Assembly (NCBI RefSeq): GCF_000143415.4 | Contig: NW_003314396.1 | Location: 100,895 to 164,894, forward strand | Length of the DNA: 64,000 nt | DNA from: Selaginella moellendorffii | Lineage: Eukaryota > Streptophyta > Lycopodiopsida > Selaginellales > Selaginellaceae | Direction: 5' to 3' | In this document: piece by piece, positions 1 to 10,945 of the stretch | Numbering within the stretch: position 1 is the first letter of the stretch | Layout of the letters: the number at the start of each line of letters is the position of its first letter | Program-made: the position numbers and the translations under genes | Notes under the pieces: model-generated | The model's database searches: none | Told to the model about the DNA's origin: nothing | What the model saw: only the letters and a program-made list of their open reading frames with translations

Positions 1-414
1 GACCCGAGATGGACCCGAGATGGAGTCCGAGATGGAGTCCGAGATGGACCCGAGATGGAGTCCGAGATGGAGTCCGAGATGGAGTCCGAGATGGACCCGA
101 GATGGAGTCCGAGATGGAGTCCGAGATGGACCCGAGATGGACCCGAAATAGAGTCCGAGATGGAGTCCGAGATGGACCCGAGATGGAGTCCGAGATGGAG
201 TCCGAGATGGAGTCCGAGATGGAGTCCGAGATGGAGTCCGAGATGGAGTCCGAGACCGGAACCGAGACCGGGACCGAGACCGAGACCGAGACCGAGATCG
301 GGACCGAGACCGAGACCGAGATCGGGACCGAGACCGAGACCGAGGCCGAGCCCGAGACCGAGCCCGAGCCCGAGTCCGAGTCCGAGTCCGAGTCCGAGTC
401 CGAGTCCGAGTCCG
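1..414 (+). repeat. 12-mer and 6-mer tandem arrays inside LTR A
   Basis: The array is built from GAGATGGAGTCC and GAGATGGACCC units, then GAGACCGGGACC-type units, then a run of GAGTCC hexamers. Similar arrays occur at 5744-6268, 50003-50290 and, reversed, near 21471-21540 and 26060-26465. Copy number differs between the two LTRs of the same element, so the array is length-unstable. All frames stay open because the units lack stops. Confidence 0.95.
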
Positions 415-1418
415 GAGCCTGAGAGGGTGAAAGCCCAAAGCGTTCGTCTCCCAGACCCTGGGGGGTTTGGTGAGCTCCAAAAGTATAGTAGGGGGAGGAC
501 TGCAGTGGAGCCAGTTTGGCCAGGAAAGGCCAGTTTGGCCCAGGAAGGCCGGACCCAGTGTTGGGTGATGAGATGCCCACTGGGAAGTCCAAGACTAGAG
601 TGAACACGGACCGACAAGCGGGGTAGCTTGGTGAAGTGTTCAAGAGCCGGCTCTAGTTCCCCCGGGAGATCGACTGGCCGATGCTCCCAGTCCAAGTGTG
701 GGTGGCACTACCTACTTGGATACCAGGTGTGGCTCAACGGAACCTCGCTCTAAGCCCATGGCTAGAGCACCCAAGGGCAGAAGGCGAGGAGAGTACCCAG
801 GTGGCTCGCGTAAGGCCACGGTGTTCTGAAATGTTGTCCCAAAGGCCTAGACTGTGGAAAGGAAGAGGAGCAGTCCTCTGGGGTAGTGACCAAGGACACA
901 GTCGTGTGGTGAGGAAGTCCCAGAGGACCATGGGACTTAGTGGTCGGGCCTGTGGGCCTCGATCCAGTGGCAGTGTTGGCAAACACGGCCAGGGGCAAAA
1001 AGGGACTTGGTAGGAATTGACAAAGGGACTTTGGGGAAGGCGATTCCCCAGGTCTGTGGGCATCCTAAGGATGCTAAGGAGTGGATCTAGGATGACCACT
1101 CGTGGACCGATAGCCCAGTCTTGGAGAGACGGGATGGTGATGCAAGTGGTATTGGACCACTAGTGCAGCAAAGGTGAATGGGCATGGCCTTAGCGTAACG
1201 GGCCGAGATGTCAGTGGTACCTTTGGGTGTCGGTCTTGGGACCGGACATGTGGAGCACTTGGACCAGGTGCAAGTGTTGAGTGGCATGGATGCCATTCTT
1301 GGGGCTAGCAAGTCCCAAGTCCTGAATTGGACTTAAGGAGGTTGTGAGTGAGACTCCTCCAAGTGGTCGAAGGTGTGGTTAAGTGACTAAAGTAGAATGG
1401 AAAAATTAGTCGCTTACA
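1..1418 (+). mobile_element. Family A LTR, 5' copy, truncated by window start
   Basis: From about base 420 this segment is nearly identical to 6270-7271. It ends in CTTACA at 1418, followed two bases later by a tRNA-type primer site, so it is the 5' LTR of an element whose 3' LTR is 5513-7271. The LTR start (TGTGAG) lies left of the window. After the simple arrays comes a shared core: GTGAAAGCCCAAAGCG, a G-rich stretch, then CCAAAAGTATAGTA, which is promoter-like. No protein of this LTR is believable; open frames across it come from the repeats. Confidence 0.9.
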
Positions 1419-1420
1419 AC

Positions 1421-1433
1421 TTGGTATCGGAGC
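1421..1433 (+). other. Primer binding site of family A element
   Basis: TTGGTATCGGAGC lies two bases after the LTR end. It matches the complement of the initiator tRNA-Met 3' end (normally TGGTATCAGAGC) with one change. The minus-strand sites near 25069-25083 and the site at 51306-51318 are variants of the same sequence. Confidence 0.85.
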
Positions 1434-3937
1434 TGTTCCTTAGTCCGACTTTTATTGGTGCTCAAGTATATCACCACTAGTGTTGGCATCGGAAGGTCCG
1501 AGGAGTGGGCCTATCCTTGAGGAGTAGCAAGTCTGGAAGACATGGCTCTCCATTACAGTTCATGTGTGAACTTGTAGACGAGGTGGTGGATAGAAAAGGG
1601 CCAATAATGGAACGACTTTGGGATCTTGGGAACAGTGCAAGGTTTTCCTCATTGAGTTGAGGATGTGATCCGGATGAGCATTTGTCTCAGCAAATTGGCT
1701 TAGGTTGTTGTGGTAAACAACTAAAGTTGGGATCACGGGAAAGATAGAGACTCCAAAACAATAAAGGAGTCGCAAGATTATCCTCATATAGTTGAGGTTG
1801 GTGCTCATGAATGTGAGACCAAAGGTAATGACCGTGGAAGGTCAAATACGGAAGAGGACTCAAGTCCTTGAAATGGTGGCCGGGGCTACTTCTAATAAAT
1901 GCTGGAACAACCCAAGGAGTTGGGGGTGTATTAAGTGGATGAGTTGGTGTTCTCATCACATGGACAAGTAGTCCTAAGGGGCAAAGGTTGCCCCTAGAGA
2001 ACAAAATCAAGTGTCGGAGTAACACTTGTGAAAATAGTCCTTTTGAGTAGGACAGGAATGCAAGAAGTGTATTCTAGTGAACTAGTGCCTCACAAGTAGG
2101 ACCTTACGGGTCTGTGGATTAACCAAGTCCAAAACTGCTGGATGACTCAAGTAGAGTCAACGAATGGTCCTAAAAGGACTGAATGAAGCATTTGGACTGA
2201 GGTGCGTTGTACCCCACAAAGGATGGGGGGGGGATCATAGGATCCAGGGATGAGAACAGAGAGTATCTCATCGATGGTAAAATGTGCCATGCTAAAGTTA
2301 TGGGAAAGGTGTTCCCAGAAGAAAACAACTTTGACATAAAGTTGTGTGTGACCTCTATGGGGCAGTGCTAACAGACGGTTGGCATGAGAAAGAGCGGTGT
2401 TGGTCTTGGCAAAGACTTAGACACGAAGGGAAATGTCATAGAGGTAGGCTCGTGGAGCCGATGGTGTGGAGACACCAAATGTGCCAAGGTGTGATACCTT
2501 GAGGCTATGTTGGTGGGTTCATGAGAACCCCTTGCCAAAGGAATCCCAATGGAAATGGGAATGGCATAGCCTAAGCTGCAGAGCATGCAGTTGGAGTGTG
2601 GTGACCCAGATAGTGATGGAGGTGTGAAAGCACCAAGCAATGAGTTGTAGGACTTGACAACTATGAGGCAACTAAGCAAGAGGTGCAAAATAACTGGTTA
2701 AACGGGTAGAAGGTAGCTACCCAAGACTTCTAGTATAGGGAAGTCGGATATACCCTTATGGGGGATAAGTTGCTTATGTTGCGATATAGTAAGTCAATGT
2801 CATAAAAGGAAATACTCATTGTCAAGAAAGCCATCATTGGGACACCCGAACACTCTAGAACACCAGAAGGTGGTGTTTGATGTCGCGAGGGCAATGGATA
2901 AAGCCCAAGGGACTAAGTCCCTAGCGAATGATGGATAGAAGGTGCTATCCAAATGTCCAAGGTTGCGGAGACAGGAGAGGACTGTCTACCTAAGTTGGAC
3001 AAAGCCAAAAATGGAATTTTGGCAAGGCTAGTGATGGGCGTGTAAAGGCCCATAAGCAACAATGTAACCCCAGTGTGTGGGATTATAAGCTGAGCATACC
3101 CGGATTGAGGAACCACTCCCTGGGCTATTGGGTAGGTTCATCCTTAAGAATACTTGCTAGGGCATGATAGAAAGTGCAAAGCTATCCTCCTGGTCTGGAG
3201 GAGAACGACCAAAAGAAAGGTGTGAAGCCAAAAAGCAAGAAGTAAGGGGATAGAACCGAACCATAGGAATCAAAGGGCATAACCAAGGTTGGTTATGCCA
3301 GCTGGGAGTGGAGAATCAAGTGGGGGCTCGAGGGTGTTGCCGCTAGCAACCGTGATACCATGGAGAGTCTAAAATATGGAATTGTCCATGTTAGACTATG
3401 TGGCATTTTGATGGCTTGCAAAAAGGGAGGCCTTAGCAAACTGAGGGACAGAGTTCCTTCAAGGTTCCCAAAGACGATTCTAGGTAGCGTAGTACCTAAA
3501 AAGGCCAAGTGTAAATGGTTCATGGAACGCGCGAAATCAGAGTGGCGCAGCAAAAGCGTGGTCTTGAAGCTTGCCATGAGGCAAGGTTATCAAGGTTAGG
3601 GAAGTAGTTCCCGAGTGTTCAAAGAGAGGGCTTTGAACGAAAGTCGATGGTCAAGGACTTTCACGCTTATGCAGGAACCATGTTACAATGGTCGGAGGAC
3701 TTGCCAAGTGAGATTGGCACGTCGGGGGAACAAAGACCCTAGTTGAAGGTGATATCTTCAAAAAGGGTGGGCCAGGGGGCCAAGCATGGAGGAGTCCATG
3801 CATGATCACAGACATGTCAAGTGAGAGGACTTGGCAGTGTGGAGGAACTAGGTTCCTAAGCTGTGATCTGTAGCGCGCTTTAAAAATAGGTTGGTGCACC
3901 GGCGTGGGGAGTCACGCCAGGCATCTAGTGTGATGCC

Positions 3938-4002
3938 GTCCGTAGATGCATATACGGAGGTTGGGTTCGAGTCCCGACCCTCTAGTGCTTGGGTTCGAGT
4001 CC
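3938..4002 (+). repeat. tRNA-like hairpin module with Pol III B-box motifs
   Basis: GGTTCGAGTCC, the classic Pol III B-box and T-arm sequence, occurs at 3964-3974 and 3992-4002. A short hairpin (CCGTA...TACGG) precedes the first. The family B element carries the same arrangement at 10928-10938 and 41988-41998. No full cloverleaf or clear A box is visible, so this is a tRNA-derived remnant at most. Confidence 0.5.
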
Positions 4003-5500
4003 CAAATCACTAGGGCGTGGTGATGGTTTGGAATATGAGGACACTCATATTTCGGTGGTCATGGACTCTCAGTGGGGAGACTGGTTTGGGCACACCACCA
4101 AGCGAGGGATGCCTCGGAGTCGTGATGCACGGTTAGATTGCTTAGTGTGAAAGCTCAGCATATCTAACTTGAACACTTTGGTGCAAGTGGCACCAAGGTC
4201 GTGGTGAGTGAGATGGGGACACCTAATCTCAGTTGCTATGAACCCTTGGCCGTGAGGGCTAGCTTGGGTGCACCGCCAAGTGTGGGGGATGCCCCCGGGG
4301 TTATAGTCAACAACTTGGAGGTCTAGAAAACCAAGTACCTTTTGGCAACTCTGTTAAGGTGCCAAGGTGAGATCACTAGGTGATCTTATGGCCAGAAAAG
4401 GACAAGGTCCTTGGTTGGCTAAGGAATGAAGTTCCTGGTTCAAAATGTTGAAATTGAACTGTGTAAGGTGGTGTGGCTTGGTCGTGATAACCAAGTGGGA
4501 AGAGCACCTAAGGGAAATAAACTATGTCCGTGCGATGGCATAGTGAGTCCGAGGAAAGTAGTCTCTATAAAAGACCCATGGGAGGGTCACGAAGTTGGGC
4601 TGTGGATAGAGCCCATAGCAGAAGATGCTAAAGAGACGTACTAGGGGTGAACATCCTCCGGACTTGGCAAAGAAGAGTCTTTGCTATGGAACCGAAACAA
4701 TACCTCAAGGAGGGAGGTAGAGATTCGATGTTGCTTGGTGCAACAATCAACGGATAGGAGCAAAAGATGAGTGGCCAAGATAGGGCCGTGGAATCCCTTG
4801 GAAGGAATCCAAGTGACAAAGTTAGGCGAGGAACACTAATGTGTTGGACGCTAACAAGTTGCGGGAAAGGAAGTGTGTTTCCAAGGAGGGATTCCGAATT
4901 GCTCCGATTTGGCAAAAGTGGAAGCTCCAAGGGAGGGAGCGGTAAGGTAGCCAAATGATAGGGCGATGAACAGCCCTAGCACAAAGTATGATAACTGGAA
5001 CTTTGGCACGAAATAGAAGAGAGGATGATAGTGCCCTCGAGTAGAGAACTTCCTAGGATGGGAAGTGGAGTTGCACAAAAGGTGCAAGGCAAGGTGTCGG
5101 AGACACCTAGGAAATTGACTCCAAGAAGTCAAAATTCAAAGTTCCAAAGTGCAAAGGTAATATCGATGGAAATTGAGACTACTCGAGAAGGAGTAGTGGG
5201 ATTGACTTAGAGAAGGGTCTCTAAGAGGTTTAGCGAGAACTAAACCAATAAAAGGAGAGAACCACTCCTTGTGGTCCAATCAGTCTCTAAGTTGGGGAGA
5301 CTACCCTCCTTAGAGGATAGGCAAGGCATGGTGAGCCTTTGGTGTCAAACCATTGAGGCATATGCAAAAGGCATGGTGAGCCTTCAATGTCAAACCATTG
5401 ACAAATATTGGCTAGGTGCCAAGGATGGAAATGGTAACACATACGAGTGTTACTTTACAAAATGGTTTACCGTTCGATGAGGACATCGAACTTCGTCTAT

Positions 5501-5512
5501 GGGTGGTGGAGT
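5501..5512 (+). other. Polypurine tract of family A element
   Basis: GGGTGGTGGAGT stands directly before the 3' LTR start (TGTGAGAC). The same bases precede the family B LTR at 11169 and 42229, so A and B share plus-strand priming sequence. Confidence 0.75.
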
Positions 5513-7271
5513 TGTGAGACACAAAATCCCTAGGCCCCAAAGTGGAGCCGGAAGGGCGCCACATGGTAGTGGCCGAAGCGAGAGCCAAACGAGCGTAACA
5601 CGTCTGGACCAAAAGCTCCAACTTGAAAAGTCAAGAGCGGGAGTGGAACTCCCAACGAAGTGCTCGAGGAACGAGCACGAAGCGAGCAAAAGGCGAGGCT
5701 CCAAAAAGGGGACCCAAAAGGACCAACACATGACACGTGGGAGTGTCCGAGATGGAGTCCGAAGTGGAGTCCGAGGTGGACCCGAGATGGACCCGAAATG
5801 GAGTCCGAGATGGACCCGAGATGGAGTCCGAGATGGAGTCCGAGATGGACCCGAGATGGACCCGAGATGGAGTCCGAGATGGAGTCCGAGATGGACCCGA
5901 GATGGAGTCCGAGATGGAGTCCGAGATGGAGTCCGAGATGGACCCGAGATGGAGTCCGAGATGGAGTCCGAGATGGACCCGAGATGGACCCGAAATAGAG
6001 TCCGAGATGGAGTCCGAGATGGACCCGAGATGGAGTCCGAGATGGAGTCCGAGATGGAGTCCGAGATGGAGTCCAAGATGGAGTCCGAGATGGAGTCCGA
6101 GACCGGAACCGAGACCGGGACCGAGACCGAGACCGAGACCGAGATCGGGACCGAGACCGAGACCGAGGCCGAGGCCAAGACCGAGCCCGAGCCCGAGTCC
6201 GAGTCCGAGTCCGAGTCCGAGTCCGAGTCCGAGTCCGAGTCCGAGTCCGAGTCCGAGTCCGAGTCCGGAGCCTGAGAGGGTGAAAGCCCAAAGCGTTCGT
6301 CTCCCAGACCCTGGGGGGTTTGGTGAGCTCCAAAAGTATAGTAGGGGGAGGACTGCAGTGGAGCCAGTTTGGCCAGGAAAGGCCAGTTTGGCCCAGGAAG
6401 GCCGGACCCAGTGTTGGGTGATGAGATGCCCACTGGGAAGTCCAAGACTAGAGTGAACACGGACCGACAAGCGGGGTAGCTTGGTGAAGTGTTCAAGAGC
6501 CGGCTCTAGTTCCCCCGGGAGATCGACTGGCCGATGCTCCCAGTCCAAGTGTGGGTGGCACTACCTACTTGGATACCAGGTGTGGCTCAACGGAACCTCG
6601 CTCTAAGCCCATGGCTAGAGCACCTAAAGGCGAAAGGCGGGGAGAGTACCCAGGTGGCTCGCGTAAGGCCACGGTGTTCTGAAATGTTGTCCCAAAGGCC
6701 TAGACTGTGGAAAGGAAGAGGAGCAGTCCTCTGGGGTAGTGACCAAGGACACAGTCGTGTGGTGAGGAAGTCCCAGAGGACCATGGGACTTAGTGGTCGG
6801 GCCTGTGGGCCTCGATCCAGTGGCAGTGTTGGCAAACACGGCCAGGGGCAAAAAGGGACTTGGTAGGAATTGACAAAGGGACTTTGGGGAAGGCGATTCC
6901 CCAGGTCTGTGGGCATCCTAAGGATGCTAAGGAGTGGATCTAGGATGACCACTCGTGGACCGATAGCCCAGTCTTGGAGAGACGGGATGGTGATGCAAGT
7001 GGTATTGGACCACTAGTGCAGCAAAGGTGAATGGGCATGGCCTTAGCGTAACGGGCCGAGATGTCAGTGGTACCTTTGGGTGTCGGTCTTGGGACCGGAC
7101 ACGTGGAGCACTTGGACCAGGTGCAAGTGTTGAGTGGCATGGATGCCATTCTTGGGGCTAGCAAGTCCCAAGTCCTGAATTGGACTTAAGGAGGTTGTGA
7201 GTGAGACTCCTCCAAGTGGTCGAAGGTGTGGTTAAGTGACTAAAGTAGAATGGAAAAATTAGTCGCTTACA
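5513..7271 (+). mobile_element. Family A 3' LTR
   Basis: This LTR of about 1.76 kb starts TGTGAGAC and ends CTTACA. The start is supported by the polypurine tract before it and by the reversed copies ending at 21780 and 26701. The end is supported by the jump at 7272 into unrelated sequence that matches 30590 on the other strand. It therefore sits inside a copy of the TIR element described at 7272. Confidence 0.9.
5744..6268 (+). repeat. 12-mer and 6-mer tandem arrays in the 3' LTR
   Basis: The unit types and order match the array at 1-414, with a longer visible 12-mer block and a longer GAGTCC tail (about 6195-6265). It accounts for long open frames on both strands rich in Met-Glu-Ser-Glu, Pro-Arg-Trp-Ser or Ser-Asp, which are not genes. 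Confidence 0.95.
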
Positions 7272-8436
7272 ATGACTCAGATTCCTATGGCGGACTCCCC
7301 TTCCCCAATCTCAATGGAGAGGTACAATGGATGAGGGAAGCTTTTCAAGGCAGGGCCACGTTTTTCTCATCTCATCGTCTTCGAAGGGTGCAAGAACGTG
7401 CAGAAACCATGTTAAGACAGTCGGGTGAGGATACGGTCCTAGGTCACGCACTAAAACAGGCTATGGATGTCTTGTATTTTGAGATGGAGACTCGGCCAGA
7501 TGATTTTCCCAAGATGGTCCTGGAAGAACAAGCCATCCAGCCTGAGCAGCCTATGGAAGAAATGCAGGAGGGGGATGAGGAGCCAGAGAAAGATAATGAG
7601 CAGGAAGAGCAGAAGGACGAAGAGGAGGACAAAGAAGAGGAGGACGAAGAAGAGGAGGACGAAGAGGACTTGGATGGTCCTCATAATGGTGACGATCACA
7701 ATAACGACGACGACGATGATGACGACGATGGCCAGCCTGAGGTGGCCAAAGAGCGGCAGAGGAAGGTCATACAAGACAAACCATCAGGTAAATAATAATA
7801 CATCCATTCCTAACCTTTTACCATTTCTAACATTGTCCATGTAGGTCGCAGAGCAAATGGTAAGTAGAGATTATTCAGTTGAATTTACAAACTCTAGCCT
7901 TTAGTGTCGAGGAAGGATAGTGCCAAGCAAGGGTCGAAACGTATGTCCAATCCTTCAGAATCAGCAGTGCGCTCAAGTGATATCGGTCCTAGTTCCTCAA
8001 TAGCAGTTGATGGTAAATACAGTATAGTCGATTCAATGTGCTAATGAGTTTGTTTTTAGTAGCACGGGAGGATACCATCTCAATCGAAGGGAGATATTTG
8101 GACATGCATATGGATCCGCCAGTGGACTCTACTTGGCTGCAAGAGTCATCAGAGCTGGTGGAGACTACTATCCATATCAACGCCAAGCAAGCTGACCACG
8201 CTCCACTTGATGCTGCCCATACCACTGAGTCAATCTTGTCCACGTATCCAACTGACGGTGACCAGGCGCCATTGGACCCACATGAGGCCGCCCCAGCCGC
8301 CGAGCCGGTCGTATCCTCATTTCCAACGGACTCAACGTATGCCCAATCGTCTGACTACGCGCCGTTGGAACCTCCCTACACCGCCCCTGCTGCCTGTTCG
8401 GTCATGTCCACTTTGCCAACGGAGGCACCAGCTGAA

Positions 8437-8458
8437 ATGGTGTGTGATCACACGCCAT
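8437..8458. repeat. 22-bp palindrome, coding copy
   Basis: ATGG-TGTGTGATCACACG-CCAT is a near-perfect palindrome lying in the fourth exon. It encodes Met-Val-Cys-Asp-His-Thr-Pro. Its copy-1 equivalent at 29401-29422 is a perfect palindrome. Confidence 0.85.
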
Positions 8459-8511
8459 CGGAACCACCCCATGCCACTGTTGAGCCAGTTGTACCAGAGT
8501 CTATAGCTGAA

Positions 8512-8533
8512 ATGGCATGTGCCCACACGCCAT
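8512..8533. repeat. 22-bp palindrome, second coding copy
   Basis: ATGG-CATGTGCCCACACG-CCAT lies 75 bases after the previous palindrome and encodes Met-Ala-Cys-Ala-His-Thr-Pro. The copy-1 equivalent is 29326-29347. Confidence 0.8.
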
Positions 8534-9029
8534 CGGATGCGATTGACCCCACATTGCAGAGGAGAGTATTTCCGCCCTTCACGTTTCGTCGACCAAAACC
8601 CTCTCAACGACCATCGGGAGCAACATTCGCTAATATTGTAGATGGTAAAATTGATTTGTACCATTTTTTATGCTGACGCATTTCATTTCAGAGTCACGGC
8701 GAAGGTACTGTATCGTTTTTGATCTGAACGGTGTCCTTTTCTCCCATGAGCGTGGCTCGTCCTCGAATGTCATTGCACCCTCCAAAGCCTGCGGTCGCAA
8801 GTTGGTCAAAAGAGACAGATTCACATTAATCACACGGGAGAAACTGCGGGATCTAATAATGACCATGCGACACTTAAAACAGAGGGCCGGGTTCAATTTG
8901 CAATTGGGAGTTTGGACATCCATGATGCGCCACAATGCCTTAACGTTGCTACAGATGATGCACGATCAGACGCGAGTAATATTACCATTTGACTTTCTCC
9001 TAACGCAGGAGGATTGCTTGACTATGGTC

Positions 9030-9337
9030 TACAAAGTTGTTTTATTAATAATGGGAAAGTAAAGATTGAATGGGGACTTGGGCTCCACCTAGACTCGGAG
9101 CAACTGAGCCAATATTAAAAGGATGGAAAGAAATTGGACGACGATGACAAGGAGAAGAGAGAGGTGAAGTAGTGGCAGGGGGAGGAGAAGTGATTGAGTA
9201 GACATTTCCTTGTTTAAAATAAAATGGCATGTGCCTCAATGTAGTTGAATTTTTATATTTATATACTATATAAAGGTTTGGAAACCTTATTTTACAAGTG
9301 GGATAATGACAATTCCCACTTTAACGAAATAAAGCTT
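9030..9337 (+). mobile_element. Terminal non-coding region and TIR of copy 2
   Basis: This is the reverse complement of about 27864-28173. It holds the 3' untranslated part of the phosphatase gene and ends with TCCCACTTTAACGAAATAAA, the terminal repeat. The next bases (TATGTTCCAG) are chromovirus pol. Confidence 0.75.
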
Positions 9338-9867
9338 ATGTTCCAGAAGGGGAACTAAGGAAGGTGGCCTTAGAAGAGTGTCATGACGGACCTCTTGCGG
9401 GACACGGCGGAGTGCCCAAGACGATGGGCTTACTCAAAAGGAAGTACCATTGCCAGATATGGCTAAGGACGTCCAAGACTATGTAAAGACATGTCCAACA
9501 TGTCAGCAGGTAAAAGCCGTGACTAAGGCTAGTGGGGGCTTGTTGCAAAGCATCCCAATTCCAGATCGCCCGTGGAAATGTCTTACGATGGACTTCATCA
9601 CGGGACTCCCCCCAAGCGAGGGGTTTGATGCGATATTCGTGGTGGTGGACCGATTTTCGAAAATGGCACACTTCATACCCACCACAACGGAGGTGGATGC
9701 GGAAGGTGTGGCAAAGCTGTTCTTCGAACAAGTGGTTCGAGTGCGGGGAAGACCGGAAGAGATCATCTCAAATCGAGATAAGATCTTCACCAGTAGGTTC
9801 TGGAGGACTCTCCTAGAACAGTATCACACCAAGTTGAAATTCAGCACAGCCTATCACCCACAGACAG

Positions 9868-9913
9868 GTATGGGGTATTAAGTCAAGTTGTTGGCACTAT
9901 CACTTCTTGACAG
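9868..9913 (+). other. 46-nt intron-like interruption in integrase, copy 2
   Basis: GTATGG...TTGACAG has GT-AG ends and contains an in-frame stop. Removing it joins HPQT to DGQTE, the conserved integrase sequence. It is shared with 40928-40973. Confidence 0.7.
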
Positions 9914-10331
9914 ACGGACAAACGGAAAGGGTGAATAGGCAGCTGGAGGATTATTTGCGATGCTATGTCTCGGGAGACCAGACCGATTGGGTAAGTCATT
10001 TGGGACTTGCGGAAATGTGTTATAACAACTCACCACATTCGAGTATCGGGGTGAGTCCATGGGAAGTCATCAATGGGCGAGCTATTGAAGGTCCTGTGGA
10101 ACTCGGCATGGCCGAGTATCATGGAGAGTTACCCGTAGTGGAGGCATTCACGGCGGAAAGACTCAGCATTTGGAATCTAGTGAGGGATTCCTTGGAACGG
10201 GCTCAACAAAGGCAAACCAAATACGCGACCCAGAAGCGTCGGGAGGTAGAGTTCCAAGCTGGGGAGAAGGTGTGGCTGAACACCAAGAACCTCAGACTAC
10301 CAAGCGGGATCAGCCGAAAGTTGACCCAAAG

Positions 10332-10383
10332 GTAAAGATGCAAGTATTCCTGTAAATGAATTGATCTTGAGTTCCTTAAGCAG
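10332..10383 (+). other. 52-nt intron-like interruption in integrase, copy 2
   Basis: GTAAAG...TTAAGCAG has GT-AG ends and starts with an in-frame stop. Removal joins KLTQR to FAGPYEI, a normal integrase C-terminal segment. It is shared with 41392-41443. Confidence 0.7.
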
Positions 10384-10892
10384 GTTCGCGGGGCCTTACG
10401 AGATTGAGGCACGAATCGGTAAAGTGGCTTACCGACTCCGACTTCCTCGAGAGATGCGGAAGATGCACCCAGTGTTCCACGTGAACTTACTCAAGCCGTA
10501 CTTTGAGGATCCGCTTCGCAAGGACCAAGTGAGACCTTTACCTGAGGTTATCCAAGGGGAAGAGGAATATGAAGTCGAGGCCATCCTCAATGCGCGCAAG
10601 AGCAAGCGACAAGGACGCGAGGTGAGAGAGTTCCATGTGAAGTGGAAAGGATTTCCACACTGCGAAGCAACATGGGAACCGGAGGAGAACCTAGCAAACG
10701 CACGAGATCTAGTGGAGGAATTTCTGCAAGGCAGAACTCTATGTACTTATGCAAAATTCAATTAAAAATATCAATTTGCAAAGTTGAGCAAGTGGCATAT
10801 GTTGGGACCCGAAGGCGCGCCGAAGGTAAGCTAATTAGCATGGGTTGGATAGGTCGACCAGGCGTAGGGCACTACACCCGACTCCCCGCGGG

Positions 10893-10945
10893 GATGTCGA
10901 ATCCGTAGACGTATTCTACAGAGGTTGGGTTCGAGTCCCAACCCC
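10893..10945 (+). repeat. tRNA-like hairpin module in family B 3' internal region
   Basis: A short hairpin (CCGTAGA with a matching arm, better preserved at 41962-41981) is followed by a T-arm-like hairpin containing GGTTCGAGTCC at 10928-10938. It corresponds to 3938-3983 of family A. Confidence 0.5.

Larger units (their letters stand above)
1419..5512 (+). mobile_element. Non-coding internal region of family A element
   Basis: About 4.1 kb between primer site and polypurine tract contain no gag, protease, reverse transcriptase or integrase in any frame. The longest open frames are about 120 codons and show no family signature. This is the plan of a large non-autonomous LTR derivative (LARD), which must be mobilised in trans. 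The same internal region recurs reversed at 17603-21378 and 21781-25085, and briefly at 51304-51590. Its 3' part (about 3900-4330) resembles the 3' internal part of the chromovirus (10890-11168 and 41950-42228), so family B is a reasonable candidate helper. That link is inference. Confidence 0.8.
7272..9029 (+). pseudogene. Acidic-linker / FCP1-like phosphatase gene, 3' part, copy 2
   Basis: Five exons join in one frame by phase-1 GT-AG introns: 7272-7787, 7845-7859 (a 15-nt microexon), 7905-8012, 8060-8644 and 8692-9029. Introns are 57, 45, 47 and 47 nt. The first exon encodes a long Glu/Asp run. The fourth is Pro/Thr/Ala-rich with degenerate repeats. The fifth begins an FCP1/NIF-type HAD domain with the nucleophile motif FDLNGVLF. 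The frame is open throughout what remains, unlike copy 1. It is cut by the LTR at the 5' side and by a deletion inside the phosphatase domain, so it cannot make a full enzyme. Confidence 0.75.
7272..9337 (+). mobile_element. TIR element copy 2, truncated, plus orientation
   Basis: The segment matches the reverse complement of 27866-30600, apart from an internal deletion of about 660 bp at 9029/9030. Its left side is cut by the family A LTR. Its right end carries the same terminal repeat as 27866-27886 with one change (9314-9334). Chromovirus pol sequence begins immediately after, so this copy appears to have inserted into a family B element. Confidence 0.8.
9338..10765 (+). pseudogene. Chromovirus integrase with chromodomain, fragment
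   Basis: The fragment encodes the integrase zinc-binding region (HDGPLAGHGG, then CPTC), the catalytic core (MDFITGLPPS, then RPEEIISNRD), a C-terminal region and a chromodomain (WKGFPHCEATWEPEENL). Exon-like blocks are 9338-9867, 9914-10331 and 10384-10765. A one-base loss near 9453 relative to 40509 breaks the zinc-binding part. Everything upstream (gag, protease, reverse transcriptase, RNase H) is missing, so it is not autonomous. Confidence 0.85.

Noticed and set aside
1-414. CRISPR-like array
   Set aside because: Units are contiguous with no spacers, and the setting is a plant LTR.
9-603. Long open frames rich in Met-Glu-Ser-Glu or Pro-Arg-Trp-Ser (also 5450-6548, 11201-11533, 35603-35893, 42280-42601, 49920-50366)
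   Set aside because: They are translations of stop-free 6- and 12-base arrays in LTRs, open in several frames and on both strands.
3938-3983. Genuine tRNA gene
   Set aside because: A T-arm-like hairpin is present but no acceptor stem, D-arm or A box could be paired.
7451-7774. Minus-strand hydrophobic open frame that looks like membrane segments (also 30083-30391 plus)
   Set aside because: It is the antisense of the Glu/Asp-rich exon; acidic codons read backwards give Leu, Val, Ile and Ser.
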